From positions 1 to 64,000 of the forward strand of contig JAOAHN010000037.1 of the NCBI GenBank assembly GCA_026415215.1: 64,000 nucleotides of DNA. Direction: 5' to 3'. The notes below the pieces were generated by a model. The model saw only the letters and a program-made list of their open reading frames with translations. It had not been told where the DNA came from and ran no database searches. This document shows positions 33,681-43,127 of this stretch, one piece after another. The number at the start of each line of letters is the position of its first letter. The first letter of the stretch is position 1. Origin of the DNA: Candidatus Hydrogenedentota bacterium (lineage in GTDB: Bacteria > Hydrogenedentota > Hydrogenedentia > Hydrogenedentales > Hydrogenedentaceae). The translations under genes were made by a program, and so were the position numbers.

Positions 33681-36071
33681 TTATAGGTTTATTTTCAAGG
33701 CTATTTTGATTGCTTCACTTATAGTTGAGACAAGATATATATTCATTTTTTTTAATATATCTTTCGGAATTTCCTCTAAATCATTCTTATTTCTTTCGGG
33801 AAGGATAACTTTTTTTATTCCCGCTCTGGATGCAGCTAAAATCTTCTCTTTTATGCCTCCAACCGCAAGAATATTTCCTCTAAGAGTGATTTCGCCTGTC
33901 ATAGCAAGGTTGTGAGGAACACACCTTTTAGTTAATAATGAGACAAGAGAGGTAAGTATAGTTATTCCAGCACTTGGTCCGTCTTTGGGTGTTGCACCTG
34001 CAGGGACATGGATATGGATATCCTCTTTGAATAGTGTTTCTTCGGTAATTGAAAGCTTCTTGGCACATGATCTAACATAACTGAGAGCAATTTGCGCTGA
34101 CTCTTTCATTACATCCCCCAATTGTCCCGTCAAGATTAGGTTACCCTTTCCCGGCATAGAAGTAGACTCGATGAATAAGATATCTCCACCTGTTGGTGTC
34201 CATGCTAAGCCTATAGCCACGCCTGGAATTTTTGTTCGGGTTACAAAATCTTCATAAATTCTCTCCGGTCCTAAATAATCTTTTAGGTTGGTTTTAGCTA
34301 TTACTTCTTTCACAATCTCATTATTCGCTATTTTCCTTGCCACTCCTCTACAAATATTAGCAATTTCCCTCTCTAAGTTTCTGACACCTGATTCCCGAGT
34401 GTAAGAAGTAATAATCTTTGCTAATGCATCTTTCTTAATAACAATATTTTTAGAAGTTAGCCCATGCTCTCTAATTTGTTTAGGAATTAGGTATCTTTTT
34501 GCAATTTCTATTTTTTCCTCAAGAGTATACCCAGGTAGATGTAGAACTTCTAATCTATCTCTGAGAGCCCAGGGGATAGGATCTAATTCATTTGCAGTGG
34601 CAATAAAAAGTACTTTTGACAGATCAAAAGGAACATTTATGTAATTATCAACAAAGGAGTGGTTTTGTTCAGGATCTAATACTTCGAGTAATGCGGAAGA
34701 TGGGTCTCCGCGGAAGTCAGAACCCAATTTATCTATTTCATCAAGCATAAAAACTGGATTTTGAGATCCTACCTTTCTGATTCCCATCATTATTCTACCA
34801 GGCATTGCTCCTATGTATGTTTTTCTGTGTCCTCGGATTTCAGCTTCGTCATGGACCCCACCTAAAGCTACTCTAATAAACTTTCTACCTAATGCTCGAG
34901 CTATTGAGTGTCCTAAAGAGGTTTTTCCTACACCAGGAGGTCCTTGAAAACACAATATAGGGCCATGAGCATTAGGTTTAAGTTTTCTAACTGCAAGATA
35001 TTCAAGAATTCTCTTTTTAACCTTTTCTAACCCATAATGGTCTTCATTAAGTATTTTCTCAGCTTCTTGTAGATCTAGCCTATCTTCAGTAAATATTCCC
35101 CATGGGAGGTCTAAAACCGTGTCGAGGTAGGATATTATTACATGATACTCAGGTGAGTGCTCATTCATTCGAGAAAGGCGATTGACTTCTTTCAATAGTT
35201 CTTTTTTTGTTTCTTCTGAAGCTTTTAAATTTTCTATTTTCTCTTTATATTCTTTTACTTCTTGTTCAACTCCTTCTACTTCCCCCAACTCTTTTTGGAT
35301 AGCCTTAAGTTGCTGGCGCAAGAAATATTCTTTTTGGGATTTTTCTATGGTCTTTTGAACATCCTCTCTTATCTTAGATGAGGCACGTACGAGCTCTAAT
35401 TGATATTGCAGTTTTTCAACTAATTTAAGCATCCTGGATTTAAGATCCGGCATTTCAAGAATCTCTTGACGCTCTTCTACTTTTAGCCTAAGATTTGTAG
35501 CAACCACCGCGGTTAGAAATACAGGGTCTTCAATATTTTGGATAAATAACCTAGCTTCCTCAGGAACATTGGGTGTGTTTTTAAGTATCTCGTCAGTTTG
35601 GTTTTTTATGGCTAACATTATAGGTTCTATTTCTTTGGGGTCATGTTTAGGTTCCTCCAACAATAATACCTTGACTACTGGATAAGGAGATTCACGCATA
35701 ATCCCACCTGAGAAGAACCTCTTAATAGCTTGGATGAATACATTTAATCCTCCTTCAGGATCTGGTTGAACCTGGAGAATCCGGCCAATACAACCGATGG
35801 AGAAAGTTACTTTTTTATCTGTTTCTTTTCCATCTTTGAGTGTCTCCGGTTTTTCAGTAAGAAGCGCTACTAACCTGTGTGATTTTGAACAATCCTCTAT
35901 TAACATCTTTTCTGAGGAGCTTGTAATACGGAGAGGTAACATTGCAGATGGGAATGGGATTACATCCCGCAAAGTCAAAAGGGGTAGAGTATCAGGAATA
36001 TGGAATGAAGTAGGTGCTGGAAGTGTATCTAATTTTGGGCCTTCAATATCTTCATTACTTTTTTTATCCAT
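33681..36071 (-). CDS. lon: ATP-dependent protease Lon
   Basis: A 796-residue cytosolic AAA+ serine protease that degrades misfolded and regulatory proteins. It has the Lon N-terminal substrate domain (LPLLTLRDVIPFPSAMLPLRI), a coiled helical region, Walker A GPPGVGKTS, Walker B PVFMLDEIDKLG, and the C-terminal protease domain with Ser in ATPKDGPSAGITI and the Lys downstream in GIKEKILAASRAGIKKVILP. Length matches the LonA class. It ends five bases before polX, so the lon-polX-nth-CPBP genes likely form one transcript. A divergent promoter region separates it from ctp. Confidence 0.97.
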   Translation of the reverse strand: MDKKSNEDIEGPKLDTLPAPTSFHIPDTLPLLTLRDVIPFPSAMLPLRITSSSEKMLIEDCSKSHRLVALLTEKPETLKDGKETDKKVTFSIGCIGRILQVQPDPEGGLNVFIQAIKRFFSGGIMRESPYPVVKVLLLEEPKHDPKEIEPIMLAIKNQTDEILKNTPNVPEEARLFIQNIEDPVFLTAVVATNLRLKVEERQEILEMPDLKSRMLKLVEKLQYQLELVRASSKIREDVQKTIEKSQKEYFLRQQLKAIQKELGEVEGVEQEVKEYKEKIENLKASEETKKELLKEVNRLSRMNEHSPEYHVIISYLDTVLDLPWGIFTEDRLDLQEAEKILNEDHYGLEKVKKRILEYLAVRKLKPNAHGPILCFQGPPGVGKTSLGHSIARALGRKFIRVALGGVHDEAEIRGHRKTYIGAMPGRIMMGIRKVGSQNPVFMLDEIDKLGSDFRGDPSSALLEVLDPEQNHSFVDNYINVPFDLSKVLFIATANELDPIPWALRDRLEVLHLPGYTLEEKIEIAKRYLIPKQIREHGLTSKNIVIKKDALAKIITSYTRESGVRNLEREIANICRGVARKIANNEIVKEVIAKTNLKDYLGPERIYEDFVTRTKIPGVAIGLAWTPTGGDILFIESTSMPGKGNLILTGQLGDVMKESAQIALSYVRSCAKKLSITEETLFKEDIHIHVPAGATPKDGPSAGITILTSLVSLLTKRCVPHNLAMTGEITLRGNILAVGGIKEKILAASRAGIKKVILPERNKNDLEEIPKDILKKMNIYLVSTISEAIKIALKINL

Positions 36072-36238
36072 AGGCCTATCCCCTATTACAATCTTTTCGA
36101 ATAGGATATAGGATTATATCAAATTAATAAGTGTATCTATTGGCTGTAGTTGGCATTCGAAGTTTATGCGGAGAATTTGATACACTATTTACCTATATTA
36201 TTTTAGTTTAACACTTAATATACTTGGGAAATTTGAGT

Positions 36239-37852
36239 ATGAAAAATAGAAATACCAAGCATGAGTTTTTATCTGTAACTATATTTCTTATAGCGCTTTT
36301 TCTCCTACTCACGAACGGTTTTTTCTCTAAAATTTCGGCTCAGTCGGGGAAAACAGATATTTATCAATCAATAGAACCTATCGGGCATACATTGCAGATT
36401 ATTTTGGATGAATATGTTAAAGAAGTAGATGTAAGTAAATTAGTTGAAGGTGCTTTAATAGGAATGATGAGTAGTTTAGACAGGCATAGTTCGTATATCT
36501 CTGCTTCAGATTTAAAGGCTTTGAAAGACGATACCCAGGGGGAGTTCGAGGGAATAGGAGTTTCTATTAAGATGGATGATAACCAGAATGTTATAGTCTT
36601 CATGCCTATAGCAAATTCACCCGCTGCAAAGGCTGGCTTAAAACCTTTTGACATAATTCGTAAAATTGATGATATTCCTGTAGAGGAACTCTGGAAACCA
36701 GGGATGAGTGAGCAAGAGAAGCTAAGTTCTGCTGCGGATAAAATACGCGGACCTGTTGGTACAAAAGTAAAATTAACCATAGAGAGACCCCACTCTGAAA
36801 AAGATTCTGAGACTTTCGATGTTGTAGTAGAGAGGGCAAAAGTCCCACTTGAAAGTATTAAGGAAAAAAGACTTCTTCCTTCTGGATATGGTTATATCAG
36901 AATTTCAGATTTCAAAGATACAACAGGAAAAGAGATTGAGACAGCAGTTAATGAAATGCTTAATAAGGGTATGAAGGGCTTGATACTCGATTTGAGATGG
37001 AATCCAGGGGGATTACTAACTGCCTCGGTTCAAGTTTGTGAATTATTCCTTCCCAAGGGTTCATTAGTAACTTACACAAAAGGAAGGGGAAAATTGACCC
37101 AAGAGGATGGTAAGGATTTGGAGTTGTATACAAGGAGAAAACCCATAATTCCCTTAAATATGCCGTTAATATTACTTGTTAATAATCAAACTGCGAGTTC
37201 TTCGGAGATTGTTACTGGGGCTCTGCAGTACCATCAAAGAGCTGTTGTAGTAGGGGAGAAGACATTTGGAAAGGGGAGTGTTCAAACTATTATTCCACTT
37301 CCTCCAAAAAATGATACCGCTCTAAGGTTGACTACCGCTCTTTATTACACACCCGCAGGAGTTACTATAGACCATCAGGGTATTTTACCTGATGTGGAGG
37401 TTGAAATGACTGATGAAGAAGAAAGATTGTTGGCTCTTCAAATGTATAGGTCTTATGAAAAAGACCCCTCAAAGATTAATGAGCAGAACCATGGATCAGC
37501 TACAGGAAATGAAGTAGTTAAAGTTTCTGATGAGAAGATTCGCCAACAAGAGGAACTACTTCACGAGTTAGGTAAAGTTGCGGGCGAAGACGCAGTAAAG
37601 TTAATGAGAGAATTTTTTAGAAGAAAGAACCTGTCAGAAGAGACGATTGAAGATAAACAATTAAAGCGGGCTGTAGAAATACTACAGGAAGAGCCTATTT
37701 GGGAAAATCTGCTTAAGAAATATCACAGAGATGTGAGAGAGACTCAGAAAGAGGCTAAAGAGGGAGATGACAAAGAGGAGATTGCTGTGAAGAGAAGATT
37801 ACTTGAAATAGAGCTTCAGAATAATACGATTCCTATACCTACTGCTCCGTAG
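36239..37852 (+). CDS. C-terminal processing peptidase (S41 family, Ctp/Prc)
   Basis: From the ATG at 36239 the protein has 537 residues; the tracked start is a TTG five codons upstream with no better ribosome site. The N-terminal helix (FLSVTIFLIALFLLLTNGFF) exports or anchors it in the periplasm. A PDZ domain (GEFEGIGVSIKMDDN... SPAAKAGLKPFDIIRKID) binds substrate C-termini, and the peptidase core has the Ser/Lys dyad in NNQTASSSEIV and GEKTFGKGSVQTI. The C-terminal region (about 400-537) is charged and helical. It trims or degrades periplasmic proteins. It starts the forward run of housekeeping genes. Confidence 0.93.
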   Translation: MKNRNTKHEFLSVTIFLIALFLLLTNGFFSKISAQSGKTDIYQSIEPIGHTLQIILDEYVKEVDVSKLVEGALIGMMSSLDRHSSYISASDLKALKDDTQGEFEGIGVSIKMDDNQNVIVFMPIANSPAAKAGLKPFDIIRKIDDIPVEELWKPGMSEQEKLSSAADKIRGPVGTKVKLTIERPHSEKDSETFDVVVERAKVPLESIKEKRLLPSGYGYIRISDFKDTTGKEIETAVNEMLNKGMKGLILDLRWNPGGLLTASVQVCELFLPKGSLVTYTKGRGKLTQEDGKDLELYTRRKPIIPLNMPLILLVNNQTASSSEIVTGALQYHQRAVVVGEKTFGKGSVQTIIPLPPKNDTALRLTTALYYTPAGVTIDHQGILPDVEVEMTDEEERLLALQMYRSYEKDPSKINEQNHGSATGNEVVKVSDEKIRQQEELLHELGKVAGEDAVKLMREFFRRKNLSEETIEDKQLKRAVEILQEEPIWENLLKKYHRDVRETQKEAKEGDDKEEIAVKRRLLEIELQNNTIPIPTAP

Positions 37853-37937
37853 TTAGAGTCTATAAGCGGTTTAGAGAATTATGGAAAAATTTTCATTCCA
37901 TCCTTTCGATATACAAACTTTAAGGAAGGCAATGGGT

Positions 37938-38654
37938 ATGCAGAGATCTTATAACAGGGCGAACGACGAATTGAGACCTATATCGATCGAAAGGAACTAC
38001 ACCAAGTTTGCACATGGTTCTGTGTTAGTCTCATTTGGGGATACAAAGGTTATTTGCACCGCATTCGTAGAAAGTAGGATTCCACCTTGGCTTAAAGATA
38101 CTGGTCAGGGATGGGTAACCGCGGAATACGGTATGCTTCCCAGTGCTACGCCACAAAGAGGTGATAGAGAATCTATTAGAAAAGGCCGATCCCAGGAGAT
38201 TAGTCGGTTAATAGGAAGGTGCTTAAGAGCAGTGGTAGATTTAAATTCGATTGGCGAGTGCCAGATTACAATCGATTGTGATGTTATCCAAGCAGATGGG
38301 GGAACGAGAACTGCTTCAATAACGGGGAGTTTTGTTGCAGTCTATGATGCCCTTAAGTGGTCAGTTGAACAAGGTTTTTTGAAGAAAGTTCCTATAGTTG
38401 ATATCTGTGCAGCGGTTAGTGTTGGAATTGTAAATGGGGAGTATTTATTAGACCTTGACTATAATGAGGATTCTCAAGCGGTAGTGGATATGAATGTAGT
38501 TATGAACTCTAAGGGGCAACTTATAGAGGTCCAGGGTTGTGGAGAACATGGAGTATTCACCAGGGAGCAACTTAGTAACCTTCTTAATCTTGCGGAGAAA
38601 GGGATAAATAAAATTATAGAGATACAAAAGAAGGTCATTAACTGGAATGGATAA
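37938..38654 (+). CDS. rph: Ribonuclease PH
   Basis: Phosphorolytic 3'-5' exoribonuclease that trims tRNA 3' ends. The tracked ORF starts 19 codons earlier, but AAGGAAGG lies eight bases before the ATG at 37938, giving MQRSYNRANDELRPISIERNY and the family's usual length of 238. Motifs are GSVLVSFGDTKVICTA, GWVTAEYGMLPSAT, RGRSQEISRLIGRCLRAVVDL and CDVIQADGGTRTASITG. The gene overlaps rdgB by 8 bases; rph-rdgB is a common pair. Confidence 0.95.
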   Translation: MQRSYNRANDELRPISIERNYTKFAHGSVLVSFGDTKVICTAFVESRIPPWLKDTGQGWVTAEYGMLPSATPQRGDRESIRKGRSQEISRLIGRCLRAVVDLNSIGECQITIDCDVIQADGGTRTASITGSFVAVYDALKWSVEQGFLKKVPIVDICAAVSVGIVNGEYLLDLDYNEDSQAVVDMNVVMNSKGQLIEVQGCGEHGVFTREQLSNLLNLAEKGINKIIEIQKKVINWNG

Positions 38655-39264
38655 GAAAGCATTAATAGTTGCATCGGGGAATAGAAATAAGATAGAAGAA
38701 ATTAAGAGTATAATGAATCTACTTGATTGGGATATAAGAGGAGCGGGTGAATTTGATGGCTTTGTATTGCCTGAGGAAACTGGGACAAGTTATGAGGAAA
38801 ATGCCTTTATAAAGGCTAAGGCTTGTGTGGATAGTTTAAAGTTGCCATCTCTCGCTGATGATTCAGGATTGGAAGTAGATATATTGGATGGTGCTCCTGG
38901 AGTAATTTCATCCAAATATGGAGGTATAGAGGGAGATTCGAAAAGAAATATTGAGAAATTGTTGGGGGAACTTGAAGGTGTGCCCTGGGAAAAACGAAAA
39001 GCAAGGTTTGTCTGTTGCGCTCTACTAATTCTTCCTGATGGATATACCCATACAGAGTGGGGTATAGTTGAAGGTTATGTGAATTTCGCACCTGTAGGCG
39101 AGAAAGGTTTTGGATATGACCCTATATTTGTTCCTAATGGTTATCATAAAACTTTTGCACAATTTGAGCAAAGCGAGAAAAATAAAATTAGTCACCGTGG
39201 ATTGGCTTTCAAAAAAATGGCAGAATTCATAAGGTCAATCACCTATGGTAATTCTTCCTTGTGA
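38647..39264 (+). CDS. rdgB: Non-canonical purine NTP pyrophosphatase (XTP/dITP, HAM1 family)
   Basis: A 205-residue house-cleaning enzyme that removes dITP and XTP from the nucleotide pool. Motifs seen are LIVASGNRNKIEEIKSIM at the N-terminus, GTSYEENAFIKAKA, LADDSGLEVDILDGAPGV with the general-base Asp, and GFGYDPIFVPNGYHKTFAQ, followed by the C-terminal KNKISHRGLAF. It overlaps rph by 8 bases and the next gene by 20. Confidence 0.96.
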   Translation: MDKKALIVASGNRNKIEEIKSIMNLLDWDIRGAGEFDGFVLPEETGTSYEENAFIKAKACVDSLKLPSLADDSGLEVDILDGAPGVISSKYGGIEGDSKRNIEKLLGELEGVPWEKRKARFVCCALLILPDGYTHTEWGIVEGYVNFAPVGEKGFGYDPIFVPNGYHKTFAQFEQSEKNKISHRGLAFKKMAEFIRSITYGNSSL

Positions 39265-39850
39265 TGAAGGAGGCTTAATAAAAGCAGTCGAGGCATTAAG
39301 AAGAGATGAGGTAGTTGCATATCCTACTGAGACTGTTTACGGGTTAGCTGTTAACCCATTTTCCGAAAAAGCTCTTGAAAATTTGTTTAATGTGAAAGGC
39401 AGAAAAGATGATAGTCCCGTTCTTTTAGTGATTGGTGAATTAGAGATGTTGTATGCTCTTGTAGAAACTGTTTCTGATAATGCTCGAAGATGTATCGAAA
39501 AATTCTGGCCCGGGCCACTTTCACTTTTATTTACCCCATCTGCAAAACTTTCCCCTAAACTATGTGGAAGATCGGGTAAAGTCTGCATAAGGTGGTCTTC
39601 TCATCCCACTTCTCAAAAACTTTCATCTATGTTTGGAGGCGCTATAACATCTACCTCCGCTAATAAATCAGGTGCTCCACCTGCGAAATCGGCTGGAGAG
39701 ATTCTCCACTTAGAGGGTATAGCGTTAATACTTGATGGAGGCTGTTTAAGTTCCAACTATGTATCTACTGTTTTTGATCCTGATACCTGTGAAATAATAA
39801 GAGAAGGTGCTATAAAAAGGGATGAATTATTAAAAATAATTGGTGATTAA
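39245..39850 (+). CDS. L-threonylcarbamoyladenylate synthase (Sua5/YrdC/YwlC family)
   Basis: A 201-residue enzyme that makes threonylcarbamoyl-AMP for t6A37 modification of ANN-decoding tRNAs. Motifs are VVAYPTETVYGLAVNPF, the K-x-R type FNVKGRKDDSPVLLVI, the FWPGPLSLLF strand and TSANKSGAPPAKSAGEI. It has the catalytic domain only, so it is TsaC-type in length, without the Sua5 C-terminal extension. It overlaps rdgB by 20 bases and rpiB follows 13 bases later, consistent with one operon. Confidence 0.93.
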   Translation: MVILPCDEGGLIKAVEALRRDEVVAYPTETVYGLAVNPFSEKALENLFNVKGRKDDSPVLLVIGELEMLYALVETVSDNARRCIEKFWPGPLSLLFTPSAKLSPKLCGRSGKVCIRWSSHPTSQKLSSMFGGAITSTSANKSGAPPAKSAGEILHLEGIALILDGGCLSSNYVSTVFDPDTCEIIREGAIKRDELLKIIGD

Positions 39851-39863
39851 AGAGGATTCGAAG

Positions 39864-40331
39864 GTGAAAATAGGTTTAGGTTGTGATCATGCAGGTTACG
39901 AAGGACCTCCGCCATATTACAAACCATGTATCAAACAACATCTTCAGAATAGAGGGTTAGAGGTGATAGATTTCGGAACCTTTAGTTCAGCACCTGTTGA
40001 TTATCCAGATGTTGCAAAGTCTTTATGTGAAGCAATTGGAAGGGGAGAAATTGAAAGAGGTGTACTCTTATGTGGTACGGGAATAGGGATGTCCATAAGT
40101 GCTAATAAATTTCCGTGGATAAGGGCTGCTGTTTGTACTACCCCTTTTATGACTATTTTGTCGAGGACACATAACGATTCAAATGTCTTATGTTTAGGTC
40201 GGAGAATACTTACATTGGAGGAGTGTTTACACATCATTAATATCTGGTTAGATACACCTTTCTCTGGAGAAGAGAGACACTGTAGAAGGATTGAAAAAAA
40301 TCGCAGATTGTTAGGAGGGAAGGAATGTTAA
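39864..40331 (+). CDS. rpiB: Ribose-5-phosphate isomerase B
   Basis: About 155 residues; it interconverts ribulose-5-phosphate and ribose-5-phosphate. The tracked ORF begins at an upstream TTG, but the GTG at 39864 follows an AGAGG site and yields [14 protein letters not shown], the family's canonical N-terminus. Other motifs are [19 protein letters not shown] and [26 protein letters not shown], where Cys74 region and the phosphate loop lie, and [14 protein letters not shown]. The last bases overlap hslU by 7. Confidence 0.94.
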   Translation: MKIGLGCDHAGYEGPPPYYKPCIKQHLQNRGLEVIDFGTFSSAPVDYPDVAKSLCEAIGRGEIERGVLLCGTGIGMSISANKFPWIRAAVCTTPFMTILSRTHNDSNVLCLGRRILTLEECLHIINIWLDTPFSGEERHCRRIEKNRRLLGGKEC

Positions 40332-41722
40332 ACGAAAATGAACTACTTCCTAAAAAAATTGTAGAGGAATTAGATAAATATATAGTTGGTCAGGAAGAGG
40401 CGAAGAAGAAAGTCGCTATTGCTTTGAGGAATAGATGGAGAAGGCAAAGAATCGCTTCCGAACTCAGGGATGATGTGATTCCTAAGAATATAATATTAAT
40501 AGGACCAACGGGAGTGGGCAAGACTGAAATTGCTCGGAGACTGGCAAAACTCGTAAATGCCCCTTTCATAAAAGTGGAAGCCTCAAAATTCACAGAAGTG
40601 GGATATGTCGGGAGAGATTGTGAGTCAATGGTCAGAGAATTAGTAGATGTAGCTGTGAGTATGGTCAAAGAAGAGTTAAAGGAAAAGAAGAGAGAAGAAG
40701 CACAAGAAATGGTGGAAGAAAAACTTCTGGACCTCCTTCTTCCCAAGAAAACTCGCTCCCATCCTAAATATAATCCTTTTGATTTGAATCAAGGAGACGA
40801 AAAGCCTGTTGCTACTGGATCAGAAGAAGATGTTTTTCAGAGGGCACGAGAGGTGTTGAGACAAAAGCTCAGAAAAGGTGAATTAGAAGAAAAAGAAGTA
40901 GAAATTGAGATTAAAGACTCTAAATCTTTGCCTCTTTTTCAAGTTTTTTCTGGAGGTAGTTTTGAAGAAATTGAAATCTCTCTCCAGGAAATGCTCGGAA
41001 AAATGATGCCCCCGTCACATAAAAGAAAAAAAATAAAGATAAGTGAAGCTAGGAAAATACTTGAAAATGAAGTTCTTCAGGAAATGATAGATCTCGACCA
41101 AGTTACAAGAGAGGCATTAGACAGAGTTCAAAATTCGGGGATAATTTTTCTCGACGAAATAGATAAAATTGCGTCAAGAGGCGCTCCTACACACGGACCT
41201 GATGTTTCGAGAGAAGGCGTTCAGAGGGATATCCTGCCTATTGTTGAGGGTAGTACTGTATTAACGAAATACGGCCCGGTTAGAACCGACCATATTTTAT
41301 TTATAGCTGCCGGAGCGTTCCACATGACAAAGGTTTCTGATTTAATTCCAGAATTACAGGGTAGATTTCCAATAAGAGTTGAACTGAAGAGTTTAACAAA
41401 GGAGGACTTCAAAAGAATACTTACTGAACCAAAAAATTCTCTTATAAGACAGTATAGGGAACTTCTCGCAGCTGAAGGAATTGAATTAGGTTTTACTGAA
41501 GAGGCTATAGATTTAATGGCTGAGTATTGCGAAAGAATTAATCAAGAGATGGAAGATATAGGGGCTCGAAGACTACATACGATTTTAGAAGTTGTTCTTG
41601 AAGATTACTTGTTCGATGTTGAAACCTATGCAAACAAAAAAGTCATCGTTGATAAAGATATAGTAGAAGAAAAACTGAAAAAAGTGGTAGAAAGTAGAGA
41701 TTTAAGTAGGTTTATATTGTAA
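40325..41722 (+). CDS. hslU: ATP-dependent protease ATPase subunit HslU (ClpY)
   Basis: A 465-residue AAA+ unfoldase that feeds proteins to the HslV peptidase. It has the N-terminal [34 protein letters not shown], Walker [10 protein letters not shown], the GYVGRD pore motif, a charged intermediate (I) domain at about 115-230, Walker [13 protein letters not shown] and sensor region [17 protein letters not shown]. The C-terminus DLSRFIL is the conserved tail that docks into and activates HslV, so a functional HslV is expected. No hslV gene lies next to it: rpiB precedes and pgeF follows. Confidence 0.96.
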   Translation: MLNENELLPKKIVEELDKYIVGQEEAKKKVAIALRNRWRRQRIASELRDDVIPKNIILIGPTGVGKTEIARRLAKLVNAPFIKVEASKFTEVGYVGRDCESMVRELVDVAVSMVKEELKEKKREEAQEMVEEKLLDLLLPKKTRSHPKYNPFDLNQGDEKPVATGSEEDVFQRAREVLRQKLRKGELEEKEVEIEIKDSKSLPLFQVFSGGSFEEIEISLQEMLGKMMPPSHKRKKIKISEARKILENEVLQEMIDLDQVTREALDRVQNSGIIFLDEIDKIASRGAPTHGPDVSREGVQRDILPIVEGSTVLTKYGPVRTDHILFIAAGAFHMTKVSDLIPELQGRFPIRVELKSLTKEDFKRILTEPKNSLIRQYRELLAAEGIELGFTEEAIDLMAEYCERINQEMEDIGARRLHTILEVVLEDYLFDVETYANKKVIVDKDIVEEKLKKVVESRDLSRFIL

Positions 41723-41746
41723 ACCAGATTTATCTTGAGGTGTTAA

Positions 41747-42454
41747 TTGGTAAGGTTTTCTATTCTCGAGAGAAAAGGTTTAAGCTTCGCTGGGGTTTTT
41801 CGTAAAGAGGATCTATATCCTGAATACGGAAAAAATCTTGGTTTTTGTGTGGAGAGAGTTATTAATGAAAAACTTCAGGAAGTAAATATTTACCCCAGGG
41901 ATGTTATTAAGTTAAAACAGGAACACACTGATACCGTAGTGATAATCGATTCTCTGTATAAATCTTATAAGCAAATTTATTCTCAAATTCCTGCAGACGG
42001 AATGATAACTAATTTACCCGGTTTAGCATTGGTGATAACTGTGGCGGATTGTGTTCCTGTATTTTTGTTTGATGTAAAGAGGAAAGTGTTAGGTTTGATC
42101 CATGCAGGAAGGGAAGGAACGAGAAGAAAAATAGTCCTAATAGCTTTGAAAAGGTTTTTTACAGACTTTCATTCTTCTCCTGAAGATATCCATGTGTTAA
42201 TTGGACCCTCGATAGGCCCATGCTGTTATGAGGTGTCCGGAGAGGTTGCTAAGTTATGTGCTGAAGAGGGGCTAATAGTTGGTGATAGTAATAAAGTAGA
42301 CCTTTGGGCATCTAACATATCTCAGGCGGTAGGTATGAAGGTACCCAGCACCAATGTGATATTGACAGGGGAATGTACTTTTTGCTCTGATAAGTATTAT
42401 TCTTACAGAAAGGGGGACGAATATGCCCGGAATCTCGTTATAGGAATGATTTAA
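41747..42454 (+). CDS. pgeF: Peptidoglycan editing factor / polyphenol oxidase family (YfiH, laccase-domain)
   Basis: A 235-residue protein of the cytosolic YfiH/LACC1 family, whose members hydrolyse mis-joined UDP-MurNAc-serine or act as multi-substrate purine nucleosidase-type enzymes. Family residues are present: QEHTDTVVII (His), ITVADCVPVFLFD (Cys), LIHAGREGTRRKI (His) and IGPSIGPCCYEVS. The start is a TTG with GAGG six bases upstream; no ATG fits. HAGREG replaces the more common HAGWRG. Confidence 0.87.
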   Translation: MVRFSILERKGLSFAGVFRKEDLYPEYGKNLGFCVERVINEKLQEVNIYPRDVIKLKQEHTDTVVIIDSLYKSYKQIYSQIPADGMITNLPGLALVITVADCVPVFLFDVKRKVLGLIHAGREGTRRKIVLIALKRFFTDFHSSPEDIHVLIGPSIGPCCYEVSGEVAKLCAEEGLIVGDSNKVDLWASNISQAVGMKVPSTNVILTGECTFCSDKYYSYRKGDEYARNLVIGMI

Positions 42455-42591
42455 GATTAACTCTTAAGTTTCTGGTAGTTATCCGCGAAGATCAAGGACC
42501 TACTTGGAATTGTTAAATTCTCTTAATGTTTTAATATTATTGAAAAGAATAGGATAAGTGTGATACACTATTTTTTAATCACTTATGAGGT

Positions 42592-42614
42592 AGAGTGGGT
42601 GTTAAACCCACTCT
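42592..42614 (+). terminator. 9-bp inverted-repeat hairpin upstream of rimP (terminator or leader attenuator)
   Basis: AGAGTGGGT and ACCCACTCT form a perfect nine-base stem with a five-base loop (GTTAA), followed by the T-rich TTATTATTATAAATATTTG and, further on, TTTTT. It lies 137 bases after pgeF and 46 bases before the rimP ATG. It could end pgeF transcription, or act in the leader of the rimP-nusA-infB operon, where hairpins often sit. The stem is seen directly; the role is inferred, and the T-tract is impure. Confidence 0.55.
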
Positions 42615-42659
42615 TTATTATTATAAATATTTGTTTTTACATAGTTTTGGAAGGCTGTT

Positions 42660-43127
42660 ATGGTCCCAAAGGAAAGGGTAAAAAAATTGTGGACTATTTT
42701 AGAACCTTATGCAAACGAGCACGGGTTCGAAATCATAGAGTTAGAGTTTTCATCATACGGGAGAACTCCGGTACTTAGGGTTTATATAGACACATCGGAA
42801 GATGCTAATAGAAAGGTAAGTATAGATGATTGTGCATCTGTTTCTCAGGTTTTTAGTAATGTGTTAGATACGGTTTACATGGAAGAGGAGAGCTACATAC
42901 TTGAGGTATCGTCTCCAGGATTTGATAGACCTCTTAGAAGGGAGAAAGATTTTCTCCGATATAAAGGAGAAATGATAAAGGTGCAAACTGAAGTGCCCGT
43001 TGAGGGTAGAAAGGTTTACAAAGGTATATTGGAAGGAATAGAAGAAGGAATGGTAATACTCAATATCGATGGGAATTTGGTGAGAATACATTTGGAGAAT
43101 CTCAAGCGTGCAAATCTGATTAGGTAA
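42660..43127 (+). CDS. rimP: Ribosome maturation factor RimP
   Basis: A 155-residue protein needed for 30S subunit maturation. The family motifs are seen: FEIIELEFSSYGRTPVLRVYIDTSE, ISIDDCASVSQVFSNVLD, and the C-terminal EEESYILEVSSPGFDRPLRREKDFLRYKGEMIKVQT with an Sm-like final domain. The stop codon TAA overlaps the nusA ATG (TAATG), typical of the rimP-nusA-infB operon. Confidence 0.93.
   Translation: MVPKERVKKLWTILEPYANEHGFEIIELEFSSYGRTPVLRVYIDTSEDANRKVSIDDCASVSQVFSNVLDTVYMEEESYILEVSSPGFDRPLRREKDFLRYKGEMIKVQTEVPVEGRKVYKGILEGIEEGMVILNIDGNLVRIHLENLKRANLIR

Noticed and set aside
36140-42570. Shared TGATACACTATTT upstream of ctp and rimP as a regulatory site
   Set aside because: A 13-base match between two AT-rich spots is expected by chance in 64 kb, and no third copy was seen.
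42560-42778. 72-aa ORF overlapping the rimP start
   Set aside because: It is out of frame with rimP, has no family motif and carries the operon leader hairpin inside it.
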